A DNA stretch of 39,860 bases from Rikenellaceae bacterium (GCA_017935625.1 JAGBHC010000021.1:1-39860), one strand, 5' to 3'. Shown: positions 6,532 through 15,348, counted from the first letter of the stretch. Notes: a model not told the origin generated them from the sequence alone. Translations and numbers: made by a program.

Positions 6532-7869
6532 CTATTCCACCGTTACGTTGTCGAGCACCAGGTTCTCGATGACCCCCTTCTGCAGCTCGCCGTCTTTCGA
6601 GGCCTTGAGCCGCACGTTGCGCAGGGTGAAGTCCGAGAGGCGGTAGTCGTCCGAAGGACGGATGTTGAATACCACCTGGCACTCCATGTCGATGTCGCGG
6701 AAGGTGACGTGGCTGCCGTAGGAGAGCGGCTTGTCGGGACGCCCCTGCAGGTCGAAGAACTGCATCCATCCGCCCACCTCGAGGAACGAGCGGGCGTTGC
6801 CCGTAATCTGCTCCACGGTGATGTACTCGTAGTTCTGGGGCGTGTCGGGACGCATTTTCAGGTAGAGCACCTTGATGGCTCCGTCCATCTTGCAGCGGCG
6901 CATGACGATGTTGCGGTCGTGGATGGACTCGCTGCCGCAGGTCAGGGCGCTGTGGCAGAACCCGAAGAAGCAGTCTTCGATGATGACGTTCTCGTTGGCG
7001 CCGTTGTCGGGATTGGTGTCGGCCCAGGGACCCTTGCCGCCCTTGAGGGCGATGGCGTCGTCGCTCACCGACATGCTGCACCCTTTGATGAGTACGTTGC
7101 GGCAGGCATCGACGTCGATGGCGTCGGAGCTCGGGGCGGGGATGGGGGCCGAGGGGGCGAAGATGCGCAGGCCCAGCAGCCGGAGGTTGTCGCACTTGTA
7201 GACATGGGTGGTCCAGAACGGCGAGTTGATGAGCCGCACGTCGGAGAGCTGCACGTCGTTGCTGTGCGAGATGAAGAGCAGCCGGGGACGCATCTCGTCC
7301 ATGTTGGTGCAGTTGGGAATCACCCGGCGGCGGAGCCAGAACGATTTCCAGTAGCGTTCGCCGTTGCCGTTCACGGTGCCCTTGCCGGAGAGGGTGAACC
7401 CGTCCACGCCGATGGCGTTGATGAGGGCGGCGAAGTATTTGAGGTTCTGTCCCTCCACGCGGGCGTCGATAATCGGATAGTCGGCGATGTCGTCGCTGCC
7501 TTTGAGCGTGGCGCCCTCGTCCAGGTGGAGGTGGGTGCCGGGCTTGAAGAAGAGTGCTCCGGTGAGGTAGGTGCCTTCGGGGATGCGGATTACGCCTCCG
7601 CCTTCGGCGGCTGCCTTGTCGATGAGGGCCTGCAGGGCGGCGGTCTGCAGCAGGGTGCTGTCGCCGGCCTTCACGCCGTGGTCGGTGGCCTTGTAGACGG
7701 TCCCCAGGGCGTTGATGTCTGTGGGACGGCTCTGGGAGAACCATTCGGGAATGGGGGTGCCGTCGGGGAACAGGCCGTTGTCGGGAGCGGCGGCTGCGGT
7801 GCCGGTGACCAGCATGGCGGCCACTATCGGCAGGAAAAGTCTGATTGTCGGTTTCATAGGTCGTTTCAT
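6532..7869 (-). CDS. Glycoside hydrolase family 28 (polygalacturonase-like) secreted enzyme
   Basis: A 445-residue protein with a signal peptide (MKPTIRLFLPIVAAMLVTGTAAAA; the ATG at 7857 fits it better than 7869). It is a right-handed beta-helix enzyme of GH28, which hydrolyses galacturonan or related pectin linkages. The active-site order of the family is visible in variant form: SSDAID with D249 in place of NTD, SVSDDAIALKGG with D270-D271, FCHSALTCGSE with H306 in place of GHG, and AIKVLYLKM near 331-339 in place of the RIK segment. The N-terminal domain before the helix includes GGGVIRIPEGTYLTGALFF, typical of exo-acting members. There is no SusCD pair or other CAZyme next to it, so it is not in a local polysaccharide locus. 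The family is clear; the exact substrate (galacturonan, rhamnogalacturonan, xylogalacturonan) is not. Confidence 0.88.
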   Translation of the reverse strand: MKRPMKPTIRLFLPIVAAMLVTGTAAAAPDNGLFPDGTPIPEWFSQSRPTDINALGTVYKATDHGVKAGDSTLLQTAALQALIDKAAAEGGGVIRIPEGTYLTGALFFKPGTHLHLDEGATLKGSDDIADYPIIDARVEGQNLKYFAALINAIGVDGFTLSGKGTVNGNGERYWKSFWLRRRVIPNCTNMDEMRPRLLFISHSNDVQLSDVRLINSPFWTTHVYKCDNLRLLGLRIFAPSAPIPAPSSDAIDVDACRNVLIKGCSMSVSDDAIALKGGKGPWADTNPDNGANENVIIEDCFFGFCHSALTCGSESIHDRNIVMRRCKMDGAIKVLYLKMRPDTPQNYEYITVEQITGNARSFLEVGGWMQFFDLQGRPDKPLSYGSHVTFRDIDMECQVVFNIRPSDDYRLSDFTLRNVRLKASKDGELQKGVIENLVLDNVTVE

Positions 7870-7925
7870 TTATCGGGTTGTCGTTGGATTCGGAGGGGGC
7901 TGCGGGCCCCGGGGCGGAAGCGGAC

Positions 7926-7964
7926 GGCGCTCCCCGAAGAGGGCATGCGCCGCCCGGGAGCGCC
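7926..7964 (-). terminator. Possible terminator after mscL
   Basis: GGCGCTCCC (7926-7934) and GGGAGCGCC (7956-7964) form a 9-pair stem 7 bases beyond the mscL stop. No T run follows on the minus strand, so it may only stabilise the transcript end. Confidence 0.35.
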
Positions 7965-7970
7965 GCCGCT

Positions 7971-8372
7971 CTACTTCTTCTCCTTGAGCAGGTCGCGGAT
8001 TTCGGTCAGCAGCACCTCCTCTTTGGAGGGGGCCGGTGCGGGTGCGGGTTCCGCCTCCTTCTTGCGCTGGGCCATGGAGAGCAGTTTCACCAGCAGGAAG
8101 ACGCAGAGCGCCAGGATGATGAAATCGACGCAGGTCTGGATGAAGGCGCCGTATTTCCAGAGTACGGGTTCGCCCTCGGGGTTGGTGCCGATTTGGACGG
8201 CCAGCGAAGAGAAATCGGTGCCGCCGAGCAGCATGCCGATGGGCGGCATGAGGATGTCGTTCACCATCGAGCTGACGATTTTGCCGAACGCGCCGCCGAT
8301 GATGACGCCGACGGCCATGTCCACTACGTTGCCTCTGAGGGCAAAAGCCTTGAATTCTTTGATAATGCTCAT
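7971..8372 (-). CDS. mscL: Large-conductance mechanosensitive channel
   Basis: A 133-residue MscL, the inner-membrane homopentameric channel that opens under membrane tension to release solutes on hypo-osmotic shock. The N-terminal amphipathic helix [18 protein letters not shown] leads into TM1 with the gate region [20 protein letters not shown] periplasmic loop ([22 protein letters not shown]) follows, then TM2 [19 protein letters not shown], and a C-terminal bundle [18 protein letters not shown]. Length and order are standard. The frame is open upstream to 8600, but the promoter at 8459-8489 lies inside that extension, so the ATG at 8372 is the start. A Pro/Ala linker (EPAPAPAP) before the bundle is slightly longer than usual. 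Confidence 0.96.
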   Translation of the reverse strand: MSIIKEFKAFALRGNVVDMAVGVIIGGAFGKIVSSMVNDILMPPIGMLLGGTDFSSLAVQIGTNPEGEPVLWKYGAFIQTCVDFIILALCVFLLVKLLSMAQRKKEAEPAPAPAPSKEEVLLTEIRDLLKEKK

Positions 8373-8458
8373 TGTTCGTTCGTTTTTGATTATTTTTAAG
8401 ATTTCTGATTCTATCCGGTTCGTCCGGTTCGGTATGCCGGTCATCGTTTTCTGTGGAA

Positions 8459-8489
8459 CAAAGTTAATAAAAAAGATAATAACCCCAAA
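8459..8489 (-). promoter_or_regulatory. Promoter of mscL
   Basis: On the minus strand TTTG (8489-8486), a 19-base spacer and TAACTTTG (8466-8459) fit the Bacteroidetes consensus exactly. The leader is about 80 bases. This site decides the mscL start codon. Confidence 0.85.
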
Positions 8490-8668
8490 ATCCGTTCTTT
8501 TACGGGCCCCGCATCCGGCGGATTCGGCGGGGCGTCCGGCGGGCGGAGCGCACCCTGGCAAACCGCACCGGAACCTCTCGGACCCGTGCGGAAAGAACAA
8601 AAAGTGTGCGGAGCCGAAAATTTTTTCTATTTTTGCGTGCGGAGATATGGATTTTTAAAAAATGTCAA

Positions 8669-8676
8669 TATCTTTG
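8669..8676 (+). promoter_or_regulatory. -7 box for the oadA-like gene
   Basis: TATCTTTG lies about 120 bases before the ATG at 8797. A second match, TATTTTTG, lies at 8629-8636. Neither has a clear -33 TTTG at the right distance, so which one is used is open. Confidence 0.6.
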
Positions 8677-8796
8677 TTATTCGGATAACAGAAGCCGGAA
8701 CGGCCTGTTTTTTCGCCCGATAGAGGGTGCGGGGCCGGATTCCGGGCCGAAGCGGTTATTCGGATACGCGATTGTGAAACTTAAACTTATTATGTT

Positions 8797-10656
8797 ATGG
8801 TAAGTAAATTGAAAATAAGAGACTTGACCCTGCGAGACGGTCAGCAGTCCTCTTTCGCCACGAGAATGAAGCAGAGCCAAATCGACCGCGTGCTTCCTTT
8901 CTACAAGGACGCCGGATTCTACGCCATGGAGGTGTGGGGCGGTGCCGTTCCCGATTCGGTGATGCGTTATCTGGGCGAGAATCCCTGGACCCGTCTGGAG
9001 AGCATCAAGAAGGCCGTGGGCGATGTCAGCAAGCTGACGGCCCTTTCGCGAGGCCGCAACCTGTTCGGTTACAGTCCCTATACCGATGAAATCATCGACG
9101 GTTTCTGCCGCAACGCCATCGAGAGCGGACTGGGCATCATGCGTATCTTCGATGCGCTGAACGATGTGGACAACATCAAATCGACCGTCAAGTATGTGAA
9201 GCAGTACGGCGGCATCGCCGACTGCGCGGTCTGCTACACCATCGACCCCAAGTATCCCGAACCGGGATTCTTCGCCAAGCTGATGGGCAAGAAGAAGCTG
9301 GCTCCGGTCTTCACTGACGCCTACTTCCTGGACAAGGCTAAGCAGATGGCCGCTCTGGGCGCCGACATGATTACCATCAAGGACATGAGCGGTCTGATTC
9401 CGCCCAAGCGGGTGGCCGGTCTCATCCGTCTGTTCAAACAGCACATCGACGTGCCCGTGGATTTCCACACCCACTGTACGCCGGGTTACGGCCTGGCTTC
9501 GGTGCTGGCGGCCATCGTGGCCGGCGCCGACATCGTGGATACCAACATCTGGTACTTCGCGGGCGGTCCCGCCGCTCCCGCGCTGGAGCTGATTTACCTC
9601 TTCTGCAAGAAGCTGGGCGTGGAGCTGGATATCGACATGAAGGCCGTGGCCAAAATCAACGCCGAGCTGAAGAGCATCCGCCAGGAGCTCGAAACCGAGA
9701 TATTCGGAGCCGTGAAGCCGCTGCCTAAGGAGTTCGACGTGCTCAACGACAAGCTGCCCGCCGAAATCGAGGCCGAATTCGACCGCGCCGTCGCAGCCGC
9801 CAAGGCCGACGACGAGGCTGCCGCCATCGACGCCTGCCAGAAAATCGAGGCTTACTTCAACTTCCCCGCCCCCAACGAGAATGTCAAGAAGGCGGAGATT
9901 CCGGGCGGCATGTACACCAACATGGTGGCGCAGCTCAAGCAGCTCAAGAGCGAGCACATCCTGCCCAAGGCGATGGAGCTCATCCCCCGCGTGCGTCTCG
10001 ATGCCGGTCTGCCCCCGCTGGTGACCCCCACCAGCCAGATTGTGGGTGCCCAGGCGGTGAACTGCGCAATCGACCAGATGAAGGGCAATGCCATGTACAC
10101 CAACACCTCCAACCAGTTCGTGAATCTGGTGAAGGGCGAATACGGCCACACGCCGGTGAAAATCGACCCCGAGTTCCGCCTCAAAATCGCGGGCGTGCGG
10201 GAGGAGACCCCTTACGACACTTCGAAATACAAGATGCAGCCCAATCCCGTGCTGGAGAACTGCGGCGGGGTGAAGCTGGCCGAAAACGAGAAGGAGGTGC
10301 TGCTGCTCGAACTCTTCCCGCTGGTGGCCAAGGACTTTTTGACCAAGACCAAGTGCGCGGCCTATGCGGCTGCGCAGGCTGAGGAGGAGGCGCGCCGTCA
10401 GGCCGAAATCGAGGCGGCCAAGCCCAAGTTCGACCCCATCACCGGCACCGTGGTGACCGCTCCGCTGCCGGGCATCATCCTCAGCGTCGATGTGAAGGTG
10501 GGCGATAAGGTGAAGGACGGAGACGACCTGCTGATTCTGGAGGCCATGAAGATGGAGAACAGCATCACGGCGACCTGCTCGGGCACCGTCAAGCAGATTT
10601 TCGTCAAGCCGGGCGATGCCGTGCCTACCGACGGCAATCTGGTCGAAATCGAGTAA
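8797..10656 (+). CDS. Biotin-dependent oxaloacetate decarboxylase alpha / pyruvate carboxylase subunit B
   Basis: A 619-residue carboxyltransferase. The N-terminal TIM barrel starts with the family's TLRDGQQSSFATRM (about residues 10-23), and carries MEVWGGA, the metal-binding DFHTHCTPGYG (about 222-232) and the acceptor Lys region MITIKDMSG. A PYC/OadA conserved domain follows (about 300-480), then an Ala/Glu-rich linker and a biotin carrier domain with EAMKMEN, where Lys585 is the biotin site. It moves CO2 between biotin and pyruvate/oxaloacetate: in a Na+-pumping decarboxylase it would work with membrane beta and gamma subunits, in a two-part pyruvate carboxylase with a biotin carboxylase. 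None of these partners is in the window. Stand-alone genes of this type are usual in Bacteroidales. Ends in a strong terminator. Confidence 0.9.
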   Translation: MVSKLKIRDLTLRDGQQSSFATRMKQSQIDRVLPFYKDAGFYAMEVWGGAVPDSVMRYLGENPWTRLESIKKAVGDVSKLTALSRGRNLFGYSPYTDEIIDGFCRNAIESGLGIMRIFDALNDVDNIKSTVKYVKQYGGIADCAVCYTIDPKYPEPGFFAKLMGKKKLAPVFTDAYFLDKAKQMAALGADMITIKDMSGLIPPKRVAGLIRLFKQHIDVPVDFHTHCTPGYGLASVLAAIVAGADIVDTNIWYFAGGPAAPALELIYLFCKKLGVELDIDMKAVAKINAELKSIRQELETEIFGAVKPLPKEFDVLNDKLPAEIEAEFDRAVAAAKADDEAAAIDACQKIEAYFNFPAPNENVKKAEIPGGMYTNMVAQLKQLKSEHILPKAMELIPRVRLDAGLPPLVTPTSQIVGAQAVNCAIDQMKGNAMYTNTSNQFVNLVKGEYGHTPVKIDPEFRLKIAGVREETPYDTSKYKMQPNPVLENCGGVKLAENEKEVLLLELFPLVAKDFLTKTKCAAYAAAQAEEEARRQAEIEAAKPKFDPITGTVVTAPLPGIILSVDVKVGDKVKDGDDLLILEAMKMENSITATCSGTVKQIFVKPGDAVPTDGNLVEIE

Positions 10657-10680
10657 CCTCGTTTCGAACCGTTTCGTGCA

Positions 10681-10716
10681 GAGGGGGTGTCCGCCCGGTC
10701 GGACACCCCCTCTTTT
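10681..10716. terminator. Terminator between oadA-like and glycosyltransferase genes
   Basis: GAGGGGGTGTCCG and CGGACACCCCCTC form a 13-pair perfect stem with loop CCCGGT, followed by TTTT. The genes on either side converge, so it may serve both. Confidence 0.85.
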
Positions 10717-10760
10717 CGGACAGTGTGTTTTTCGGGTCCGGCCGCCGGGCCGGTGCGGGG

Positions 10761-11867
10761 TCAGGGGGCCAGCTGGTCGTAGAGGGCGGCCAGGCGGCGG
10801 GCGATGCGTTCGTCGCGGAAGAGTTCGGCGTGGCGGATGCCGCGGCGGGTCATGCGGCGGCGCAGGGCGCTGTCGGTGAGCACCCGGTCGAGTGCCACGG
10901 CCATCTCTTCGGCCGAGCGGCAATCGACATAGCGGCAGGCGTCGCCGCCCGTTTCGCCGAATACGCCTCCGCGGGTGGTGATGACGGGGGCGTGCGAGCA
11001 GAGGGCTTCGAGTATCGGGATGCCGAACCCCTCGAAAAGCGAGGGGTAGACGAAAGCCCGGCATCCGCGGTAGAGGGCCGGCAGCTCGTCGTCGCCCACC
11101 CGGTCGAGCAGCAGGAGCCGGTCGCTGAGTCCGTGGGCGGCGGCGTACTTCTCCAGCCGGTCGGCGTAAGGGGTGCGGCGGCCGCAGGCCACCAGCGGAA
11201 TGTCTATGCGGCCGATGTGCATGGCCTGCAGCACCGTGAGCAGGTTCTTGCGCTCCTCGAGGGTGCCCACCGAGAGCAGGTAGTCCTGCGGCAGGCGGTA
11301 TTTGCCGCGCACGGCGGCCGAAAGCTCGGGGGCGACCGGTTGCCGGAACCGGGGGTGGCATCCCTGGTAGATGACCCGGATGCGTTCGGGGGGAATGCCC
11401 CACAGTTCGACCAGGTCGTCGCGGGTCTGGCGGCTGACGGCCACGATGCAGTCGGCGTGCAGGCAGCTCTGCCGGTACTTGCGGGTGTAGAGGACGGTGT
11501 CCAGGGGGCCGTAGAGGCGGGGATAGCGGACGAATATCAGGTCGTGGACGGTGACCGCGCTCGCCGCGCCCGAGCGGGCGATGTCGGCGGGCAGTTCGTT
11601 GCTCAGACCGTGGTAGAGGTCGATGCGCCCCCGCAGCGAACGGCCGAGGGCGAAGCTGCGCCACAGCGAGGGAAAGGCGGCGCAGACTCCCGAGGGGCCC
11701 GCCACCTCGACTCCGCGGGGTGCGGCCGTCCCGCCCGGATGCGGGGTGAAGAGCGTGTAGCGGTGCTGCGGGAGGTGACGCAGCAGCAGGTCGATGGTGT
11801 TGCGGCTGTATGCGCCCAGTCCGCTGCGGTTGAAAAAGTATCGTTTTGCGTCGAAACCGATGTTCAT
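10761..11867 (-). CDS. Glycosyltransferase family 4 (GT-B fold)
   Basis: A 368-residue retaining glycosyltransferase, expected to transfer a sugar from a nucleotide donor to a lipid-linked or surface glycan at the cytoplasmic side of the membrane. The N-terminal Rossmann domain begins MNIGFDAKRYFFNRSGLGAYSRN, with the Gly-rich acceptor loop; YHGLSNELP and VTVHDLIFVRYP follow. The C-terminal donor domain starts LSVGTLEERKNLLTVLQA (about 204-221), and ends with the GT4 signature FVYPSLFEGFGIPILEAL (about 280-297), which carries the nucleotide-sugar Glu. No other glycan genes are next to it, so donor and acceptor are unknown. Its start is 80 bases from the divergent plus-strand gene at 11948. 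Confidence 0.88.
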   Translation of the reverse strand: MNIGFDAKRYFFNRSGLGAYSRNTIDLLLRHLPQHRYTLFTPHPGGTAAPRGVEVAGPSGVCAAFPSLWRSFALGRSLRGRIDLYHGLSNELPADIARSGAASAVTVHDLIFVRYPRLYGPLDTVLYTRKYRQSCLHADCIVAVSRQTRDDLVELWGIPPERIRVIYQGCHPRFRQPVAPELSAAVRGKYRLPQDYLLSVGTLEERKNLLTVLQAMHIGRIDIPLVACGRRTPYADRLEKYAAAHGLSDRLLLLDRVGDDELPALYRGCRAFVYPSLFEGFGIPILEALCSHAPVITTRGGVFGETGGDACRYVDCRSAEEMAVALDRVLTDSALRRRMTRRGIRHAELFRDERIARRLAALYDQLAP

Positions 11868-11903
11868 GGAGTGCTTTTATTTTTTTATCCGACGGATTTT
11901 GTC

Positions 11904-11911
11904 TATCTTCG
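11904..11911 (+). promoter_or_regulatory. Candidate -7 box for the meaB unit
   Basis: TATCTTCG, one mismatch to TAnnTTTG, 36 bases before the ATG at 11948. It is in the spacer shared with the divergent glycosyltransferase gene. Confidence 0.45.
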
Positions 11912-11947
11912 CTCTCGAATCGCAGCTATGTGCGAGAAACAGGAAGT

Positions 11948-12406
11948 ATGAAGAGAGTTTTGATTTCGTTGCTGCTGGCCTGGTCGCTTTCCGCCGCTTC
12001 GGCCCAGCTTTACGTCATGGGACGCAAGGCGCCGGAGGTGAAGATTGCCGAGTGGATAGGCCCCTCTCCGCAGCAGAGCGGACGCTACACCTACTATGAG
12101 TTTTTCCATACGTCGAGCCAGGCCAGCATCAACAACCTTGCCATGCTCGACCGGATGGCCGAACAGCTGGCCGGAACGGTGGATGTGGTGGTGCTCTTCA
12201 AGGAGCCGGTGGAGTATGTGGCCAAGACGCTGGGCGGCGGGAAACACCGCTTTTTCCTGGCGGCCGACAGCCAGGGACGGACGTTCGACGCCTTCGAGGC
12301 CGAATACGTTCCGCTGGGGGCGCTCATCGACCGGCGGGGCCGGCTGGTGTGGCTCGGCAACAGTTCCCGTATCGATGTGAATTTCATTAAAGAGTTGATA
12401 GAGTAA
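11948..12406 (+). CDS. Secreted thioredoxin-like protein without a CxxC motif
   Basis: A 152-residue protein with a Sec signal peptide (MKRVLISLLLAWSLSAASAQ, cleavage likely after ASA), so it is periplasmic. The mature part resembles a small TlpA-type thioredoxin fold: KAPEVKIAEWIG at the start, YTYYEFFHTSSQASINN where the redox motif of the fold lies, VDVVVLFKEP as a central strand, and YVPLGALIDRRGRLVWLGN (about 123-141) as the cis-Pro/beta-hairpin region. No cysteines sit at the redox site, so it is not an oxidoreductase. The stop overlaps the meaB start by one base (TAATG), so the two are translationally coupled. I do not recognise a described function. Confidence 0.7.
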   Translation: MKRVLISLLLAWSLSAASAQLYVMGRKAPEVKIAEWIGPSPQQSGRYTYYEFFHTSSQASINNLAMLDRMAEQLAGTVDVVVLFKEPVEYVAKTLGGGKHRFFLAADSQGRTFDAFEAEYVPLGALIDRRGRLVWLGNSSRIDVNFIKELIE

Positions 12407-13533
12407 TGGCATTTTCGAAAATAGACCACTATGAGGCTCACCACAGGGAGCATCATAAGCAGAGTGCGCTGTCGGTGACCGAAGGGGTCGGCGAGCAGCC
12501 GATAGTCAATCCCCGTTTCGTGCGCAAGCGCCGGCCGCAGCTCTCCACCGACGACTACGTGCGCGGTATCGAGCAGGGCAACATCACCGTGCTTTCACAG
12601 GCCATTACGCTGGTCGAAAGCAACAATCCGGTGCATTACCGTCAGGCGCAGGAGATTATCGAGCGGTGTCTGCCCAAGGCGGGCCGGTCGGTGCGCATCG
12701 GCATCACGGGCGTGCCGGGCGCCGGCAAATCGACCTTCATCGAGGCCATAGGCAACAAGGTCACCGCCGAGGGCCATCGGCTGGCCGTGCTGGCCATCGA
12801 CCCCAGTTCCGAACGCAGCGGCGGTTCGATTCTGGGCGACAAGACCCGCATGGAGAGCATCTCCTCCAATCCCGATGTCTTCATACGCCCCTCTCCCAGC
12901 GCGGGCTCGCTGGGCGGCGTGGCCCGCAAGACGCGCGAAACCATCGTGCTGTGCGAGGCGGCGGGTTTCGACGTCATCTTCATCGAGACCGTGGGCGTGG
13001 GCCAGAGCGAAACGGCCGTCCATTCGATGGTCGATATGTTCATGCTGCTGCAGATTTCGGGTGCCGGCGACGAGTTGCAGGGCATCAAGCGCGGCATCAT
13101 GGAGATGGCCGACATGGTGGTCATCACCAAGGCCGACGGAGAGAATGTCCACAAGGCCGGACTGGCCCGCACCCAGTTCATCAACGCCCTCATGCTCTTC
13201 CCCATGCCGGAGTCGCAGTGGCGCCCCCAGGTCTACACCTGCTCGTCGGTGACGGGCGAGGGGCTCGACCAGGTGTGGAAAGGGGTGGAGGATTTCCTCG
13301 CCTTCACCCGCGGAAACGGCTACTACCACGGCAACCGCAACCGTCAGAACAAATACTGGATGTACGAGAGCATCAACGAGGCGCTGCGCGGCAGTTTCTA
13401 CCGCAATCCCGAAATCGAGGCCGTCATCGGCGACTACGAGCGCCGCATCCTCGACGACCGCATCAGTTCGTTCGTGGCCGCCAAGGAGCTGCTGGGCATC
13501 TATTTCAAGACCAACGTCGCGCTGGACGATTAG
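12406..13533 (+). CDS. meaB: MeaB/ArgK-family GTPase, methylmalonyl-CoA mutase chaperone
   Basis: A 375-residue G3E-class GTPase that loads and protects the adenosylcobalamin cofactor of methylmalonyl-CoA mutase, the enzyme linking succinyl-CoA to methylmalonyl-CoA in propionate formation. Walker A is GVPGAGKST at 102-110. IDPSSERSGGSILGDKTRM (about 131-149) contains the base and Mg2+ residues, ETVGVGQSE at 194-202 is the Walker B/switch region, and TKAD at 241-244 gives guanine specificity. The C-terminal dimerisation arm ends LDDRISSFVAAKELLGIYF. An N-terminal extension of about 40 residues rich in His (DHYEAHHREHHKQ) precedes the family core. The mutase genes (mutA/mutB) are not in the window. 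It starts on the last base of the preceding stop. Confidence 0.93.
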   Translation: MAFSKIDHYEAHHREHHKQSALSVTEGVGEQPIVNPRFVRKRRPQLSTDDYVRGIEQGNITVLSQAITLVESNNPVHYRQAQEIIERCLPKAGRSVRIGITGVPGAGKSTFIEAIGNKVTAEGHRLAVLAIDPSSERSGGSILGDKTRMESISSNPDVFIRPSPSAGSLGGVARKTRETIVLCEAAGFDVIFIETVGVGQSETAVHSMVDMFMLLQISGAGDELQGIKRGIMEMADMVVITKADGENVHKAGLARTQFINALMLFPMPESQWRPQVYTCSSVTGEGLDQVWKGVEDFLAFTRGNGYYHGNRNRQNKYWMYESINEALRGSFYRNPEIEAVIGDYERRILDDRISSFVAAKELLGIYFKTNVALDD

Positions 13534-13648
13534 CGTCCGCGACGCTTGGGGCGCATTCCGGGTAGGGCACATTCCGGATAGGGTGCTCCCCTGAAAATAA
13601 TCATCCTCTTCGCATTCCGCTCCCGAACGGGGGCGGAATGCGCTTTTT

Positions 13649-13870
13649 CGTATCCCTCGCGGGGCGCAGTCGTTCCCTCGCGGGCGCAGTCGTATCTCTC
13701 GTGGGCACAGCCGTTCTCTCGTGGGCACAGCCGTTCTCTCGTGGGCGCAGCCGTTCCCTTGCGGGTGCAGTCATTCCCTCGCGGGTGTAGTCGTTCCCTT
13801 GCGGGTGCAGTCGTTCCCTCGTGGGCACAGTCGTTCCCTCGCGGGGCGCAGTCGTTCTCTCGCGGGGCGG
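13649..13870 (+). repeat. 20-base minisatellite, about 11 units
   Basis: Ten full units and one partial unit of the consensus CGTTCCCTCGCGGGYRCAGT lie head to tail. Seven of the units are exactly 20 bases; the rest are 21-22. Units vary mainly at positions 6, 8-11 and 15-16. Because 20 is not a multiple of three, the reading frame rotates each unit, so the open frames here (Arg-Glu-Arg-Leu repeats on the minus strand) are very likely not genes. The rest of 13534-14190 has no visible gene. Confidence 0.9.
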
Positions 13871-14190
13871 GGACGTCCGGTGCGGAGAGGGTCCGGAGCG
13901 GTGTGCGGTCGCCCCGGCGGGCGGCGGAAGACTCCGCCGAGGGAAAAAAGAGGCGATTTCTGTTGTCCGTATGGTGAATTTTTGCGACTTTTGTCACCGC
14001 TTTCGTGCGGGCGTGCGTCGCCCGGCGGAGCTTTCCGCGGCATGCCGCGGGCGGACTTCCCGGCCGGAAGGCTGCGGGCATTGCGCCGGACTGGCCCCGG
14101 AGAGAGCTCCCGGCGGGCGAATCCGCAGAGGGCGGAGGGGAAGGCTCAGGAACGGACAGTGGTATTCAACTAAATAGAAAAGAGAGAATT

Positions 14191-15348
14191 ATGTACAGAA
14201 TGATTTTGAACGAGACCTCGTACTACGGGGCCGGTTCGCGCAAGGTGATTGCCGACGAAGTGAAGCAGCGCGGTTACAAGAAGGCGTTTTTCGTAACCGA
14301 CAAGGACCTTATCAAATTCGGCGTAGCGGAGAAGATTACCGAAGTGCTGGAGGGCGCCGGCATCCCCTACGAGGTGTACAGCGAAATCAAGGCCAACCCC
14401 ACCGTGAAGAACGTGCAGCAGGGTGTGGAGGCTTTCAAGAAGTCGGGAGCCGACTTCATCATCGCCCTGGGCGGCGGTTCGTCCATCGACACCGCCAAGG
14501 CCGTGGGCATCATCGCCAATAACCCCGACTTCGCCGATGTGAAGTCGCTGGAGGGCGTGGCACCCACCCGCAACCGGGCCGTGCCCACGTTCGCGCTGCC
14601 GACCACCGCAGGCACCGCAGCCGAGGTGACCATCAACTACGTGATTACCGACGAGGAGTCGAAGAAGAAGATGGTGTGCGTGGACCCCAAGGATATCCCC
14701 GCCTGCGCCATCGTCGATTGCGAACTGATGTATTCGATGCCCAAGGGACTCACCGCGGCGACCGGTATGGATGCCCTGACCCACGCCATCGAGAGCTTCA
14801 TCACGCCCGGCGCCTGGGAGATGAGCGACATGCTGGAGCTGAAAGCCATCGAGATGATTGCCACCCATCTGAAGAATGCCGTGGAGAACGGAAAGGACCA
14901 GGCGGCCCGCGAGGGTATGGCCACCGCGCAGTATATCGCCGGCATGGGCTTCTCGAACGTCGGTCTGGGCATCGTCCACTCGATGGCCCATCCGCTGGGA
15001 GCCTTCTACGACACGCCCCACGGCGTGGCCAATGCGCTGCTGTTGCCCTACGTGATGGAGTACAACGCCGAGTCGCCCGCGGCACCCAAGTACAAGGCGA
15101 TTGCCCGTGCGATGGGAGTCGATGTCGAGGGCATGAGCGTGGAAGAGGGCGTGAAGGCCGCTGTCGATGCGGTGCGCAGCCTCTCGAAGAGCATCAACAT
15201 TCCTCAGCACCTCTGCGAAATCGGCGTAAAGAAGGAGGACATTCCCGCGCTGGCCGTAGCCGCCTTCAACGACGTCTGCACCGGCGGCAATCCGCGTCCC
15301 ACTTCGGTGGCGGATATCGAGAAGCTCTACCACATCGCTTTCGAATAG
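14191..15348 (+). CDS. fucO: Lactaldehyde reductase (1,2-propanediol oxidoreductase)
   Basis: A 385-residue group III iron-dependent alcohol dehydrogenase, very close to E. coli FucO along its whole length. It reduces L-lactaldehyde to 1,2-propanediol with NADH during anaerobic fucose or rhamnose breakdown. The NAD-binding GGGSSIDTAK is at 94-103, LPTTAGTAAEVT at about 136-147, and the iron ligands by alignment are D194, H198, H263 and H277 (in MDALTHAIES and VHSMAHPLGAFYDTPHG). The shared C-terminal VCTGGNPR is present. Start ATG 14191 gives MYRMILNETSYYG, aligned with the E. coli start; the frame is open upstream but that part is repeat-flanking spacer. No fucose or rhamnose genes are nearby, so it stands alone. 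Confidence 0.93.
   Translation: MYRMILNETSYYGAGSRKVIADEVKQRGYKKAFFVTDKDLIKFGVAEKITEVLEGAGIPYEVYSEIKANPTVKNVQQGVEAFKKSGADFIIALGGGSSIDTAKAVGIIANNPDFADVKSLEGVAPTRNRAVPTFALPTTAGTAAEVTINYVITDEESKKKMVCVDPKDIPACAIVDCELMYSMPKGLTAATGMDALTHAIESFITPGAWEMSDMLELKAIEMIATHLKNAVENGKDQAAREGMATAQYIAGMGFSNVGLGIVHSMAHPLGAFYDTPHGVANALLLPYVMEYNAESPAAPKYKAIARAMGVDVEGMSVEEGVKAAVDAVRSLSKSINIPQHLCEIGVKKEDIPALAVAAFNDVCTGGNPRPTSVADIEKLYHIAFE

Noticed and set aside
6523-8658. Plus-strand open frame of 711 codons
   Set aside because: Antisense to the GH28 and mscL genes and crosses the mscL promoter.
8677-11664. Minus-strand open frame of 995 codons
   Set aside because: Antisense to the OadA-like gene and out of frame across the glycosyltransferase gene and a strong terminator. 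Composition is low-complexity (Arg, His, Gly).
13649-13870. CRISPR array
   Set aside because: Units follow each other directly without unique spacers, and no cas genes are in the window.
13530-14081. Arg/Glu-rich repeat protein on the minus strand
   Set aside because: The repeat unit is 20 bases, so the frame rotates and several frames stay open by chance. There is no start region and no resemblance to a known family.
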